From an uncultured Clostridia bacterium (GTDB lineage Bacteria; Bacillota; Clostridia; UMGS1883): a stretch of DNA of 13,679 nt. How positions within the stretch are numbered: the first letter of the stretch is position 1; each line of letters opens with the position of its first letter. The stretch lies in assembly GCA_947624455.1 (NCBI GenBank), contig CANQKL010000029.1, forward strand, positions 1 through 13,679. The letters are read 5' to 3'. The notes below the pieces were generated by a model that ran no database searches, was not told the DNA's origin, and saw only the letters and a list, made by a program, of their open reading frames with translations. This document shows, one piece after another, positions 6,420-13,679 of this stretch. The position numbers were made by a program, and so were the translations under genes.

Positions 6420-7457
6420 TTATTGTCCCATCATTTTGTTGAGTATCTCCACAAGTCTGTCGTTTATCATTTCCAGCGAGGAAACCACTCTCGCATAGTC
6501 CATCCTGGTGGGGCCGATAATGCCTATCTTTCCCCTAAGCTTGTCGCCCACATGGTAATTCGCCACCACGATGCTGGTATCCTCCATGCCATCGACGCCG
6601 CTCTCGCTGCCGATCTTTATACTGATATCGTCGTTGTCGTTGCCCATAAGGGACAGCATCTTGCCAACGTTTTCCCGGCTGTCCATAAATGAGAAGAATT
6701 CCCGCGCACGGTCGATGTCTGAAAATTCCGGGTTGTTAAGTATATTCGAGGCTCCGCCGATGTATACCCTTGCGCAGTCCTCTTGAAGGCACTCCATCAC
6801 AAAGGAAATAACTATCTTCAAAAGCTCGCCGTAGTCGCCCATGGCCTCGTACATGAGCATTGCCCGGGCGGGAGTAATGTCGGCGGCGGACAGGCCCGCC
6901 AGATTTTTTGAAATGAAGCTGCTGACCGCGTCTATGGCCGAGTAGTCTATATCGCCGCTGAAGCTTATGCGCCGGTTTTTGACCACACCCGCGTCGGTAA
7001 CCACAACCACCAGAGCCATCCTCTCCTCGATTAGAACGAGACGGACGCTGCGAACCCGGCTCTTGTTTTCCCTGGGGAAAGCAACGACAGCCGGATATTT
7101 AGTGACCTTGGATATCACGTCGGAAATTTCCGAAATAACCCCCTCGAGCTGATCATATTTTCGATCCATAGACTTTTGCAGGCCGGAAATTTCATCTACG
7201 GTCATGCTGTATCGCTGCATTAAAGAATCCACATAAAATCTGTACCCCAGCTCCGAGGGTATGCGCCCAGCGGAAGTGTGAGGCTTTTCCAGATAACCCA
7301 TATCCTCCAGATCGGCCATTTCATTGCGGATAGTGGCCGCCGAAAGACCTAGGTCGTGGTTCTTGGCAATATTTCTGGAGCCCACGGGCTCCGCCGTGGC
7401 GATATAGTCCTCAACAATAGCCTGAAGTATCATACATTTTCGCTGGCTCAGCTCCAT
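6420..7457 (-). CDS. hrcA: Heat-inducible transcription repressor HrcA
   Basis: HrcA binds CIRCE operators and shuts off class I heat-shock genes; in this family GroEL is known to help it fold, giving feedback. The 345-residue protein has the N-terminal winged helix with the highly conserved block 'LSAATIRNEMADLEDMGYLE' through 'PHTSAGRIPSELGYRFYVD' (residues 38-77), a central GAF-like domain (around 120-300, with 'RSVRLVLIEERMALVVVVTD'), and the C-terminal 'GIIGPTRMDYARV' block (about 312-324). The start is the ATG at 7455-7457: AGAGGTG at 7464-7470 lies 6 nt upstream, and the longer reading would begin inside the CIRCE element. First gene of the operon, directly behind the operator, so it is autoregulated. 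Confidence 0.98.
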   Translation of the reverse strand: MELSQRKCMILQAIVEDYIATAEPVGSRNIAKNHDLGLSAATIRNEMADLEDMGYLEKPHTSAGRIPSELGYRFYVDSLMQRYSMTVDEISGLQKSMDRKYDQLEGVISEISDVISKVTKYPAVVAFPRENKSRVRSVRLVLIEERMALVVVVTDAGVVKNRRISFSGDIDYSAIDAVSSFISKNLAGLSAADITPARAMLMYEAMGDYGELLKIVISFVMECLQEDCARVYIGGASNILNNPEFSDIDRAREFFSFMDSRENVGKMLSLMGNDNDDISIKIGSESGVDGMEDTSIVVANYHVGDKLRGKIGIIGPTRMDYARVVSSLEMINDRLVEILNKMMGQ

Positions 7458-7472
7458 GGTACTCACCTCTTT

Positions 7473-7515
7473 TCTTATTGTTAGCACTCACTCTCTCCGA
7501 GTGCTAACAATAAGA
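7473..7515 (-). promoter_or_regulatory. CIRCE operator with extended 17-bp arms
   Basis: The classic CIRCE TTAGCACTC-N9-GAGTGCTAA is perfect at 7481-7507. The symmetry continues outward without mismatch: TCTTATTGTTAGCACTC (7473-7489) is the exact reverse complement of 7499-7515, giving 17-bp arms around a 9-nt spacer. The upstream arm overlaps the -10 box and the expected transcription start, so bound HrcA would block polymerase. It also forms a strong hairpin at the very 5' end of the mRNA. Confidence 0.97.
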
Positions 7516-7540
7516 TACCACTATATAACAGATTTGTCAA
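7505..7540 (-). promoter_or_regulatory. Sigma-A promoter of the hrcA-grpE-dnaK-dnaJ operon
   Basis: Minus-strand -35 TTGACA (7535-7540), 17-nt spacer, -10 TATCTT (7512-7517). Transcription should begin near 7505, within the CIRCE element. The -35 is consensus and the -10 shares bases with the operator arm, which explains the repressible design. Confidence 0.88.
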
Positions 7541-7569
7541 GAGTTTTTTTAAAAAAATTAATTATTTTT

Positions 7570-7610
7570 ATAAAATATAAAAAAGGAACGAACCCATAGG
7601 CCCGTTCCTT
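7570..7610 (-). terminator. Intrinsic terminator downstream of the large secreted-protein gene
   Basis: On the minus strand an 8-bp stem AAGGAACG/CGTTCCTT (7603-7610 with 7583-7590) and a 12-nt loop are followed directly by TTTTTTATATTTT. This is a good Rho-independent terminator and would insulate the heat-shock promoter from read-through of the gene ending at 7892. The stretch 7611-7700 between it and the repeat element shows nothing I recognise. Confidence 0.85.
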
Positions 7611-7700
7611 AATACCGCGACAAGGTTTATTTTGAATAGTGAAATAAATAGACAAAAATAGGAATCATGAAATCAATCTATTGATTTTCGATTAGTTTAA

Positions 7701-7882
7701 CAGCACATAAATATGCCTTAATTAAAGACTTTCAGCAAAAACAGGGTCCCCGCAAAATGGCGAAGCCGATTTTGTGGGGAAAAGGAGTCGCAGCGAGGTG
7801 AGCCATGTTTCGATTTTTAAAATCGAAACAAGCGATGCCGAGCTTGCGACGACGCAGGTCTGCGCCATTTTTTTACAGCCCC
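7701..7882 (-). repeat. Long copy of the dispersed structured repeat, 9 bp after a stop codon
   Basis: The ends match the short copy at 2619-2688. The inner 125 bases hold three inverted repeats: a long hairpin CCCCGCAAAAT...ATTTTGTGGGG with inner GGC-GAA-GCC (7748-7779); a perfect palindrome GTTTCGATTTT-T-AAAATCGAAAC (7807-7829); and an outer stem GTCGCA...TGCGAC (7787-7792 with 7845-7850) around the palindrome. Nothing in it looks coding. The element would form a multi-arm RNA at the 3' end of the secreted-protein transcript, ahead of its terminator. Confidence 0.75.
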
Positions 7883-7891
7883 ATTGAAGCG

Positions 7892-10800
7892 TTATTTAAT
7901 GTATACGCCGTTCCTGCAAATCGGAATAAGGCTGCCATCGTTTTCAAAGACAAAAGCTTTGACAACAACGCTGCTGTCAGACTGAACGGTTTTCATAAAT
8001 CCGCTCAGTTCAACCTTCTCAAGGTCTTCTTCCGGGAATGCACTCACAGCCTGAATGAGCATATCGTCGCAGTATATCGCAGCCATTACTCGCTTGCCAG
8101 CCAGGCTTACGCCTTCGGCTTCGACAGTTACGGAGCCGGAAATCAGCCCGTTTTCCACATTCAGACCGGAAGCGTCAATGGTCAGAGCCGGAGTCTCCCC
8201 AGCTACGGTGTAGTGCAGCTCAAGCACCTCGCTGGCAACCGCGCCCTCAGCCGCAGCGACCGCGCGAATACGCATATCGCCGTTGATCTCAATGGGGTCG
8301 GTATAAAGCTGACTGTTGACCGTAGGAATACTGCCGTCCAGAGTATAGAAGATCGAGGCTTCGGTCTCCTCTCCGCCAACGGTAACGCTGGGTGCGCTCA
8401 GGCTTACCAGGGAGCCTGGTTCAAGGGCCGAATTGTTTTCCTGATCAGCCACAGGCGCCAAGGCCCGAGGCAGGGAGATCGTATACTGAAGCTTGTTGTT
8501 CCCCAGTCCGGCTTTGGTACCCAGAACTGTTACATAGTTCATCTGACTGGTCAGCAGCAAGGGGCCGGTATAGATCTTGTTTGGATTGATATTCCCCACG
8601 GCTCCCGCCTCAAGGGAGTAGTAAAGGGTGGCTCCCGGGGTGGGCGAAATGATTTCCAACATTTCACCGCCCATTACGGGGGTGCGTACAAGCTCCTGGG
8701 CGGAGGGCAGCGCCACGCTGTCCGTTATATTTATAGTAGTCTGATACAAATAGCTGGTCACATAGCCCGGCCCCGCCGCGACAGCATAGAAAATCCCGTT
8801 TTCGGAAAGCGTTATCTGGGCGCACTTGCTACCGGGATACTGACTGTGTTCAATAGTCGGAGTAACGCTGTGGGTGCTGGAGCTTCGGATATTGGGGATG
8901 CTGCCGTCAACGGTATAATATATAGTGGGGATCACCATATTGCCGTCGGTGTCGGTCACGGGAGTGACCGCCACCAGAAGAACCGCGCCGGTGGAATTTT
9001 TGGCGGCCTTGGGTACGGCCAGACGGGTGAGTTCGACAGTAGTCTCGCTCACGCTGCTGTCCAGCATACCGCTCTTTACGGCGATGGCCCTTATGACAGT
9101 CTCGCCCTCGGAATAGATATTGATTTTTTTGGTATCGTCATAAAGGAGGCTGTCCGTAGTCGGCTCGGAGCCGTTGGTAGTATAGTATATTTTCGCCCCA
9201 TCTGTCAGCGAGGTGAGACGTATTTCCTTGCCTCCCAAAATATCGCTTATCTCAGGTATAACGTTACGGCAGCGGTTAGGCTCACCGGAAATGAGTATCT
9301 TGGAAACCACGTTGCTTGGCCCGTGGCCGGGAGCCACGGCAATGGCCTTGAAGGTCACTCCCGCCGGCACCAGTCCTTCGCCGCCCAAAAGTTCGCTGCT
9401 GCCTTCGGTGGGGTTAGTTCCGTCGATAGTGTAATAGAACAGCGCGCCGGGGGTTTCGCAGCTCAGGCTCACAAGGTACTGGGATTCGTTTCTTTGAGTG
9501 GCGGTTATGACCGGATCGGCCGTCTTATCCTCGTCCAGCGACACGGAACAGGTATAGTAGCTGTATTCGTAGCCGGGACGGGCGGCGACCACATGGAGAT
9601 ATCCGCCGCCAGCCAAGCGGAAGGACTTGCTATAAGCCTTGTCCTTTACGGAAGCGAGAGTGTCAGGCTGGTTATCCACAACATAGAATATGTCAGCCTC
9701 GCTGTCCTCGCAGTCAATGGAAACCAATATCCCGTCCAGATCCTCTATGAGCCGCACCGAAAGTCTCCCTACCTTGTCGGGAGTTACGGGGCCGCCCGGG
9801 ACGTCGGCATAACCCCGCGCAACGTCGCCGACGTTTCCATTGGGGTCCACCGCCACCGCGGCGATATGTGCGCTCTGGGTCAAGGTTATGGGGTAGGTGT
9901 ATAGATTTTCGTCTGTCTTAGGTATCTCAGTGCCATAGGGGATCTCCTCATCGCTGAGAATGTAGTATATACTGTTCTCCGCTACGGAGGTCAGCCTCAC
10001 AATCTTGACCCCATTGGGCAGATTCTCGCTTGTGATGGTCGGCGCAGCCAAAGTGTCCACGATAGTCACCGTGATCCGGCCGTAGAACAGCTCGCTGTAT
10101 TTTCCGTCCCTGTAGGCCCTGGCCCAAATGTAGTACGTACCCGATTCATCAAAAACTATGGGTTCAGTATAAAGCTCGTCCTCCACAGTGGGCTGGTATT
10201 TGTTATTGTTGTTATATCGGTCGGAGGACTTGGTGACCTTGTAATAGACCTCCGCGTCGTTGGGCGAAGCGAGAGAAATCGTGCTGACTCCGCCGGGGGA
10301 AGTTGACCTGCTGTAAGTCGGCTTCTCCAGCGGGTCGCCGCCGCTGCCGTACACGCTGGTGGCAACGACGCCGCTGCTCACATTGCCGCGCTTGATGGCA
10401 ATGAATTTAAGGGTATATTCCTCGCCGAAGGTTCGGGGGCCAGTGTATTTTTTACTGCCCTCGTTGGGAATAGAGCCGTCGGTGGTGTAATATATCTCGC
10501 TGTCATCGCCCTCGTCGGGCATCCGGGCGGAGACAACTTTCCAGTTGCCATTCACTTCGCTGTCCTCGACAGTTACTATCGGCTCAGCGCAGCGTCCCAC
10601 ATCCACCTGCATAAGGCTGGTGGGATCGCTGTCAAAGTAGCCGCTTCTTGTGGCGTAGGCTTTAATGTAGAAGGTACCCTCCGTCTCGATGCGCAGGGAA
10701 TCCCCGTCGCATAACTCGGTATTGCTCTCGTCAAGCATGAGTCCGTTGAAGTCGGCTCCGCGGCCGGACATCATGTAGCGGAACTGGACATCCTCCGTCT

Positions 10801-11479
10801 CGGAGCTGAATTTTATGGTTTTTCCTCCGTAAAAGTTCTGTATCTCCGCCTTAACGTCCTTTATGACCAGATCCTGGTTCCAGGCGGGCTGGGTCGCCCG
10901 AACTTGGAGAAGCTCCGGCGCGCGGCCATTTTTACAAATTAGCAGGCTCAGCTCCGTAGGCTTGTTCACATAGAGCGTAGAGGTTTTTATATTCGCGGCG
11001 TTGATGGTGGGACGGGTGGTATGGCCGACGGTATAAAAGACCTCGTAATCCTCGAAGCCAATGAATTTTACCAGATATTTACCGCCGCCAGCGTTGGCCA
11101 CATTCAGCACCTTGCTGGGGTCGGCCTTGGCCGACGCTATATCATAGCCGCAGGGTTCGACGGTCTTTCTGGCCTGAGCCGAGGCGCTGGATTGTCCGTC
11201 CAGTACCGCGATGGCTCTGATATTGTATGTACCGGCCTTGTCCAACACAAAGCCGCCGCTGTACAGTTCGGAGTCCTCAGTTGGAACAGTGCCGTCGGTG
11301 GTGTAATACATCGCCCCTCCGTCAGGAGATTCTAGCTCGACTTTCACCCCGTTCAGCACATCGGAAAAGGCTATCTCCGGGCGTGACACCGCCGCCGATC
11401 CCGGCGCCGCTGTCAGAACCGTCAGCGCCCCCAGGGCCGCCAGCGCCAGTATCAGTTTTTTTATGGCATTTATCTTCAT
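7892..11479 (-). CDS. Large secreted repeat protein with about 12 chitobiase/hexosaminidase-C-terminal-like modules
   Basis: A 1195-residue protein with a signal peptide (MKINAIKK, then a hydrophobic stretch and 'APGSAA', cleavage likely near residue 30). About twelve modules of roughly 90 residues follow, each marked by an 'IYYTTDGSxP...Y' core, at about residues 58, 148, 233, 330, 412, 505, 598, 681, 765, 854, 953 and 1044, and most ending in an 'IRAIAV...G...S' strand. This matches the chitobiase/beta-hexosaminidase C-terminal-like (CHB_HEX_C, FN3-associated) family, beta-sandwich modules found in cell-surface and carbohydrate-active proteins. A separate C-terminal domain (about 1098-1195) has 'VVVKAFVFENDGSLIPI', as in other clostridial surface proteins. 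I see no catalytic domain, LPxTG, dockerin, SLH repeats or membrane helix, so attachment is unclear. It has 11 cysteines, many for an anaerobe's exported protein. The ATG at 11477-11479 has GGAGG at 11489-11493. Function unknown; adhesion or polysaccharide binding is inference. Confidence 0.85.
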   Translation of the reverse strand: MKINAIKKLILALAALGALTVLTAAPGSAAVSRPEIAFSDVLNGVKVELESPDGGAMYYTTDGTVPTEDSELYSGGFVLDKAGTYNIRAIAVLDGQSSASAQARKTVEPCGYDIASAKADPSKVLNVANAGGGKYLVKFIGFEDYEVFYTVGHTTRPTINAANIKTSTLYVNKPTELSLLICKNGRAPELLQVRATQPAWNQDLVIKDVKAEIQNFYGGKTIKFSSETEDVQFRYMMSGRGADFNGLMLDESNTELCDGDSLRIETEGTFYIKAYATRSGYFDSDPTSLMQVDVGRCAEPIVTVEDSEVNGNWKVVSARMPDEGDDSEIYYTTDGSIPNEGSKKYTGPRTFGEEYTLKFIAIKRGNVSSGVVATSVYGSGGDPLEKPTYSRSTSPGGVSTISLASPNDAEVYYKVTKSSDRYNNNNKYQPTVEDELYTEPIVFDESGTYYIWARAYRDGKYSELFYGRITVTIVDTLAAPTITSENLPNGVKIVRLTSVAENSIYYILSDEEIPYGTEIPKTDENLYTYPITLTQSAHIAAVAVDPNGNVGDVARGYADVPGGPVTPDKVGRLSVRLIEDLDGILVSIDCEDSEADIFYVVDNQPDTLASVKDKAYSKSFRLAGGGYLHVVAARPGYEYSYYTCSVSLDEDKTADPVITATQRNESQYLVSLSCETPGALFYYTIDGTNPTEGSSELLGGEGLVPAGVTFKAIAVAPGHGPSNVVSKILISGEPNRCRNVIPEISDILGGKEIRLTSLTDGAKIYYTTNGSEPTTDSLLYDDTKKINIYSEGETVIRAIAVKSGMLDSSVSETTVELTRLAVPKAAKNSTGAVLLVAVTPVTDTDGNMVIPTIYYTVDGSIPNIRSSSTHSVTPTIEHSQYPGSKCAQITLSENGIFYAVAAGPGYVTSYLYQTTINITDSVALPSAQELVRTPVMGGEMLEIISPTPGATLYYSLEAGAVGNINPNKIYTGPLLLTSQMNYVTVLGTKAGLGNNKLQYTISLPRALAPVADQENNSALEPGSLVSLSAPSVTVGGEETEASIFYTLDGSIPTVNSQLYTDPIEINGDMRIRAVAAAEGAVASEVLELHYTVAGETPALTIDASGLNVENGLISGSVTVEAEGVSLAGKRVMAAIYCDDMLIQAVSAFPEEDLEKVELSGFMKTVQSDSSVVVKAFVFENDGSLIPICRNGVYIK

Positions 11480-11504
11480 TCATTACTTCCTCCCAGAAAA
11501 ACAT

Positions 11505-11541
11505 GATATATAATTATATCAAAAAAAATTACATTAGTCAA
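11505..11541 (-). promoter_or_regulatory. Promoter of the large secreted-protein gene
   Basis: Minus-strand -35 TTGACT (11536-11541), 17-nt spacer containing a T-run, and a consensus -10 TATAAT (11513-11518). The start should fall near 11505-11507, leaving a leader of about 27 nt with GGAGG before the ATG. It diverges from the plus-strand promoter at 11598-11626, with 56 nt between the two -35 boxes, so one regulator could serve both; no operator was recognised. Confidence 0.85.
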
Positions 11542-11597
11542 CATCATATTTGTAAATTTTAAATAAATCTCTCCCTCCAATATTTTTCTTAAAGCCC

Positions 11598-11626
11598 TTG
11601 AAAAAAACATCGAAGTGTGGTATAAT
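11598..11626 (+). promoter_or_regulatory. Promoter of the membrane protein-guaA unit
   Basis: Plus-strand -35 TTGAAA (11598-11603), 17-nt spacer, consensus -10 TATAAT (11621-11626). Transcription should start near 11633, giving a leader of about 25 nt. That is far too short for a guanine riboswitch, so guaA is not controlled by one from this promoter. Confidence 0.85.
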
Positions 11627-11657
11627 CGGGGTGATAGGTAAAAAGGGGAGTTTTCCA

Positions 11658-12083
11658 ATGAAAAAAGTTATCATTTTTACATATTTTTATCATGCCCTGT
11701 GTTTTATCTCGATGCTCTTTGGTCAGTTCACCCAGAACGGACGGATGGTGAGCATCTTTTGGATGGCTGATATTGGCGGGGCCTTTGTTATGCCTCTGGT
11801 CATAGCCGTGGCGGCGATGATATTTGGCCTCAAGGACGGACAGCGCGTTATTCGCCTCTTTCCCAACTCGGCCGCCGCCGTCGGCGCGGTCGGCCTGGTG
11901 AGAGCGGTTCTGTTTTTCTTCATCAATGGTAAAAACGGCTTCAAAGCGGCAATGACGTATCTGCTCATCTCATTTTTACTGCTTACCCTGTGGTTTCTGA
12001 TATTTGAGATATCGTCCGGGCTTATGAACCGCAGCACAAAAATAAACAGAAAATTTGACGGTAAAACGAAAAAACGGAGGTAA
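11658..12083 (+). CDS. Small four-helix membrane protein, unknown function
   Basis: A 141-residue, strongly hydrophobic protein with four predicted membrane segments: about residues 3-22 (IIFTYFYHALCFISMLFG), 34-57 (MADIGGAFVMPLVIAVAAMIFG), 71-89 (AAAVGAVGLVRAVLFFFI) and 97-115 (AAMTYLLISFLLLTLWFLIF). It ends in a basic cytoplasmic-type tail (KINRKFDGKTKKRR). I do not recognise the family. The start is the ATG at 11658-11660 with AGGGGAG at 11644-11650; an upstream in-frame TTG coincides with the -35 box and is rejected. Its last codons form the guaA Shine-Dalgarno site and its stop lies 4 nt before the guaA ATG, so the two are very probably translated from one message. Confidence 0.75.
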   Translation: MKKVIIFTYFYHALCFISMLFGQFTQNGRMVSIFWMADIGGAFVMPLVIAVAAMIFGLKDGQRVIRLFPNSAAAVGAVGLVRAVLFFFINGKNGFKAAMTYLLISFLLLTLWFLIFEISSGLMNRSTKINRKFDGKTKKRR

Positions 12084-12087
12084 TCCA

Positions 12088-13620
12088 ATGAACAGACAGA
12101 CAGTTTTAGTTATCGACTTCGGCGGCCAATACAACCAGCTCATCGCCCGGCGGGTCCGGGAACACAACGTTTACTGCGAGGTCATGGCCTATACCCGCAC
12201 CATTGAAGAAATTAAGGCCAAGGATCCGGTGGGCATAATTTTCACTGGCGGCCCCAACAGCGTTTACGGTCAAGATGCCCCCAGCATTTCAAAGGAAATT
12301 TTCGATCTTGGCGTGCCGGTTCTCGGCATCTGCTACGGGGCTCAGCTCATGGCCCATCTGCTTGGCGGCAAGGTCAGCAGCGCAAAGACGCGGGAATACG
12401 GGAAAATCGAGGTAGACCTCTCCCCCAGCCTCATTTTCGAGGATATCGAGGGCCGCGGCGTCTGCTGGATGAGCCACACCGACTATATCAGCGCCGTACC
12501 CGAGGGCTTTAAAATCACGGCGTCCAGCTCCACCTGCCCTGTGGCCGCCTATGAGAACGCCGAAAGAAAGCTCTACGGCGTCCAGTTCCATCCCGAGGTC
12601 AACCACACTCTCTTTGGCGAGCGTATGCTTCGCAACTTCCTGTACAATGTCTGCGGCTGCACCGGGGATTGGAAAATGAGCGATTACGCCTCTGAGTACA
12701 TATCCATGGCCAAGGAAAAATACGCCGGAAAGAAAGTACTCTGCGCTCTTAGCGGCGGAGTGGACAGTTCTGTCGCGGCGGTGCTTCTGTCAAGGGCGGT
12801 GGGCAAAAACCTCACCTGTATCTTTGTTGACCACGGCCTGCTGCGCAAGAACGAGGGCGACGAGGTCGAGGAGGTCTTTACAAAACAGTTCGACATCAAT
12901 CTCATCCGTGTAAACTGTGAGGAAAGGTTTCTGTCAAAGCTGGCGGGGGTCACCGATCCGGAAAAAAAGCGGCGCATCATCGGCGAGGAATTTATCCGCG
13001 TATTTGAGGACGAGGCCAATAAGATCGGCGAGGTGGATTATCTGGTGCAGGGTACGATCTATCCCGACGTGGTGGAAAGCGGCAGCGGTAAGAGCGCCAC
13101 TATAAAAAGCCACCACAACGTGGGCGCTCTGCCGGACGTGATAAAGTTCAAGGAGATAGTGGAGCCTTTGCGTATGCTGTTCAAGGACGAAGTGCGTAAG
13201 CTTGGCACAGCTCTGGGGATACCTGACAATCTTGTGTGGCGTCAGCCCTTTCCCGGCCCGGGCCTTGCCGTCCGCGTCATTGGCGAGATAACCAAGGAGC
13301 GTCTGGATATCCTTCGGGACGCTGACGCTATCTTCCGTCAGGAGATCGCCAGCTGCGCCATGGATAGGACTATAAATCAATATTTTGCCGTCATAACCGA
13401 TATGAAAAGCGTGGGCGTCATGGGCGACGAGCGCACATACGACTATACCATAGCTCTCAGGGCGGTAACTACCATAGACTTTATGACCGCCGATTGGGCG
13501 CGCATCCCCTACGATGTACTCGAGCGTGTCAGCAACCGAATTGTCAACGAGGTCAAGCACGTGAACAGAATAGTGTACGATATTACTAGCAAGCCTCCGG
13601 CAACCATCGAGTGGGAATAA
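12088..13620 (+). CDS. guaA: GMP synthase (glutamine-hydrolysing)
   Basis: GuaA converts XMP to GMP with ATP and glutamine, the last step of de novo guanine nucleotide synthesis. The 510-residue protein has the class I glutamine amidotransferase domain (about 1-190) with nucleophile Cys82 in GICYGAQ and His168/Glu170 in QFHPEV; the ATP-pyrophosphatase domain with the PP-loop SGGVDSS (222-228); and the C-terminal dimerisation/XMP-binding domain with 'RQPFPGPGLAVRVIGEIT' and a typical end 'DITSKPPATIEWE'. All key residues are present and the length is normal. The start is the ATG at 12088-12090 with GGAGG at 12076-12080 (7-nt spacing); an upstream in-frame start lies inside the membrane-protein gene. 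It is the second gene after the membrane protein. Confidence 0.98.
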   Translation: MNRQTVLVIDFGGQYNQLIARRVREHNVYCEVMAYTRTIEEIKAKDPVGIIFTGGPNSVYGQDAPSISKEIFDLGVPVLGICYGAQLMAHLLGGKVSSAKTREYGKIEVDLSPSLIFEDIEGRGVCWMSHTDYISAVPEGFKITASSSTCPVAAYENAERKLYGVQFHPEVNHTLFGERMLRNFLYNVCGCTGDWKMSDYASEYISMAKEKYAGKKVLCALSGGVDSSVAAVLLSRAVGKNLTCIFVDHGLLRKNEGDEVEEVFTKQFDINLIRVNCEERFLSKLAGVTDPEKKRRIIGEEFIRVFEDEANKIGEVDYLVQGTIYPDVVESGSGKSATIKSHHNVGALPDVIKFKEIVEPLRMLFKDEVRKLGTALGIPDNLVWRQPFPGPGLAVRVIGEITKERLDILRDADAIFRQEIASCAMDRTINQYFAVITDMKSVGVMGDERTYDYTIALRAVTTIDFMTADWARIPYDVLERVSNRIVNEVKHVNRIVYDITSKPPATIEWE

Positions 13621-13635
13621 GTTGAGAAGTCGTAA

Positions 13636-13679
13636 AAACCCAGTATTTATGCGGGTTTGCAGACTTTCGAGAGGTCTTT
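13636..13679 (+). terminator. Possible terminator hairpins after guaA (cut by window edge)
   Basis: Two hairpins follow the guaA stop by 15 nt. AAACCC/GGGTTT (13636-13641 with 13653-13658) has an 11-nt loop but no T-tract. AGACTTT-CGA-GAGGTCT (13661-13677, three G-T pairs) is followed by TT at the window end, and more T may lie beyond. The second could be the terminator; the edge prevents a firm call. Confidence 0.35.

Noticed and set aside
7805..9904. Plus-strand open frame of 699 codons opposite the secreted repeat protein
   Set aside because: It starts inside the structured repeat, has no ribosome-binding site and mirrors a gene with a clear signal peptide, promoter and domain repeats.
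11627..11657. Guanine riboswitch ahead of guaA
   Set aside because: The leader from the recognised promoter is only about 25 nt and contains no three-way-junction pattern.
12934..13560. 208-codon open frame antisense to guaA
   Set aside because: guaA is complete with all catalytic motifs on the other strand; the antisense frame lacks start signals and recognisable features.
1..13679. tRNA, rRNA genes and CRISPR arrays
   Set aside because: Reading both strands of the intergenic gaps showed no tRNA arms, rRNA signatures or regularly spaced direct repeats with unique spacers.

Overview
The window looks like chromosomal DNA of a Gram-positive anaerobe of the class Clostridia, perhaps an uncultured gut member of the Oscillospirales. 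The evidence is the heat-shock gene order hrcA-grpE-dnaK-dnaJ under a CIRCE operator, a DnaK without the extra segment typical of Gram-negative ATPase domains, strong Shine-Dalgarno sites, near-consensus TTGACA/TATAAT promoters in AT-rich spacers, and a moderate GC content in the genes. The order-level guess is inference.

Layout. Positions 1-2291 (minus strand) hold a two-gene unit: a 621-residue lipoprotein with its own promoter, then, after a strong GAAA-capped hairpin, the start of a DUF2974-like (Mbeg1-like) hydrolase-fold gene cut by the window edge. Positions 2292-2692 carry no gene; they hold two structured repeat elements and a terminator. Positions 2693-7540 (minus strand) are the heat-shock operon: promoter and CIRCE, then hrcA, grpE, dnaK and dnaJ. 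HrcA represses the operon; DnaK, DnaJ and GrpE form the Hsp70 folding machine. The DnaJ is unusual: only one pair of CxxC motifs is left in its zinc region, against four motifs in the normal family. Positions 7541-7891 hold a good terminator and a longer copy of a structured repeat. Positions 7892-11541 (minus strand) are one large gene for a secreted protein built from about twelve chitobiase/hexosaminidase-C-terminal-like beta modules. Divergent from it, on the plus strand, a promoter at 11598-11626 drives a small four-helix membrane protein and guaA (GMP synthase), which are very tightly spaced.

Most of the window is housekeeping. The points most worth checking are the shortened zinc domain of DnaJ, the dispersed structured repeats placed right after stop codons, a decarboxylase-like GGADGPT motif inside the lipoprotein, the unusually long CIRCE arms, and the coupling of guaA to an unknown membrane protein. 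I did not find a clearly new multi-gene system.
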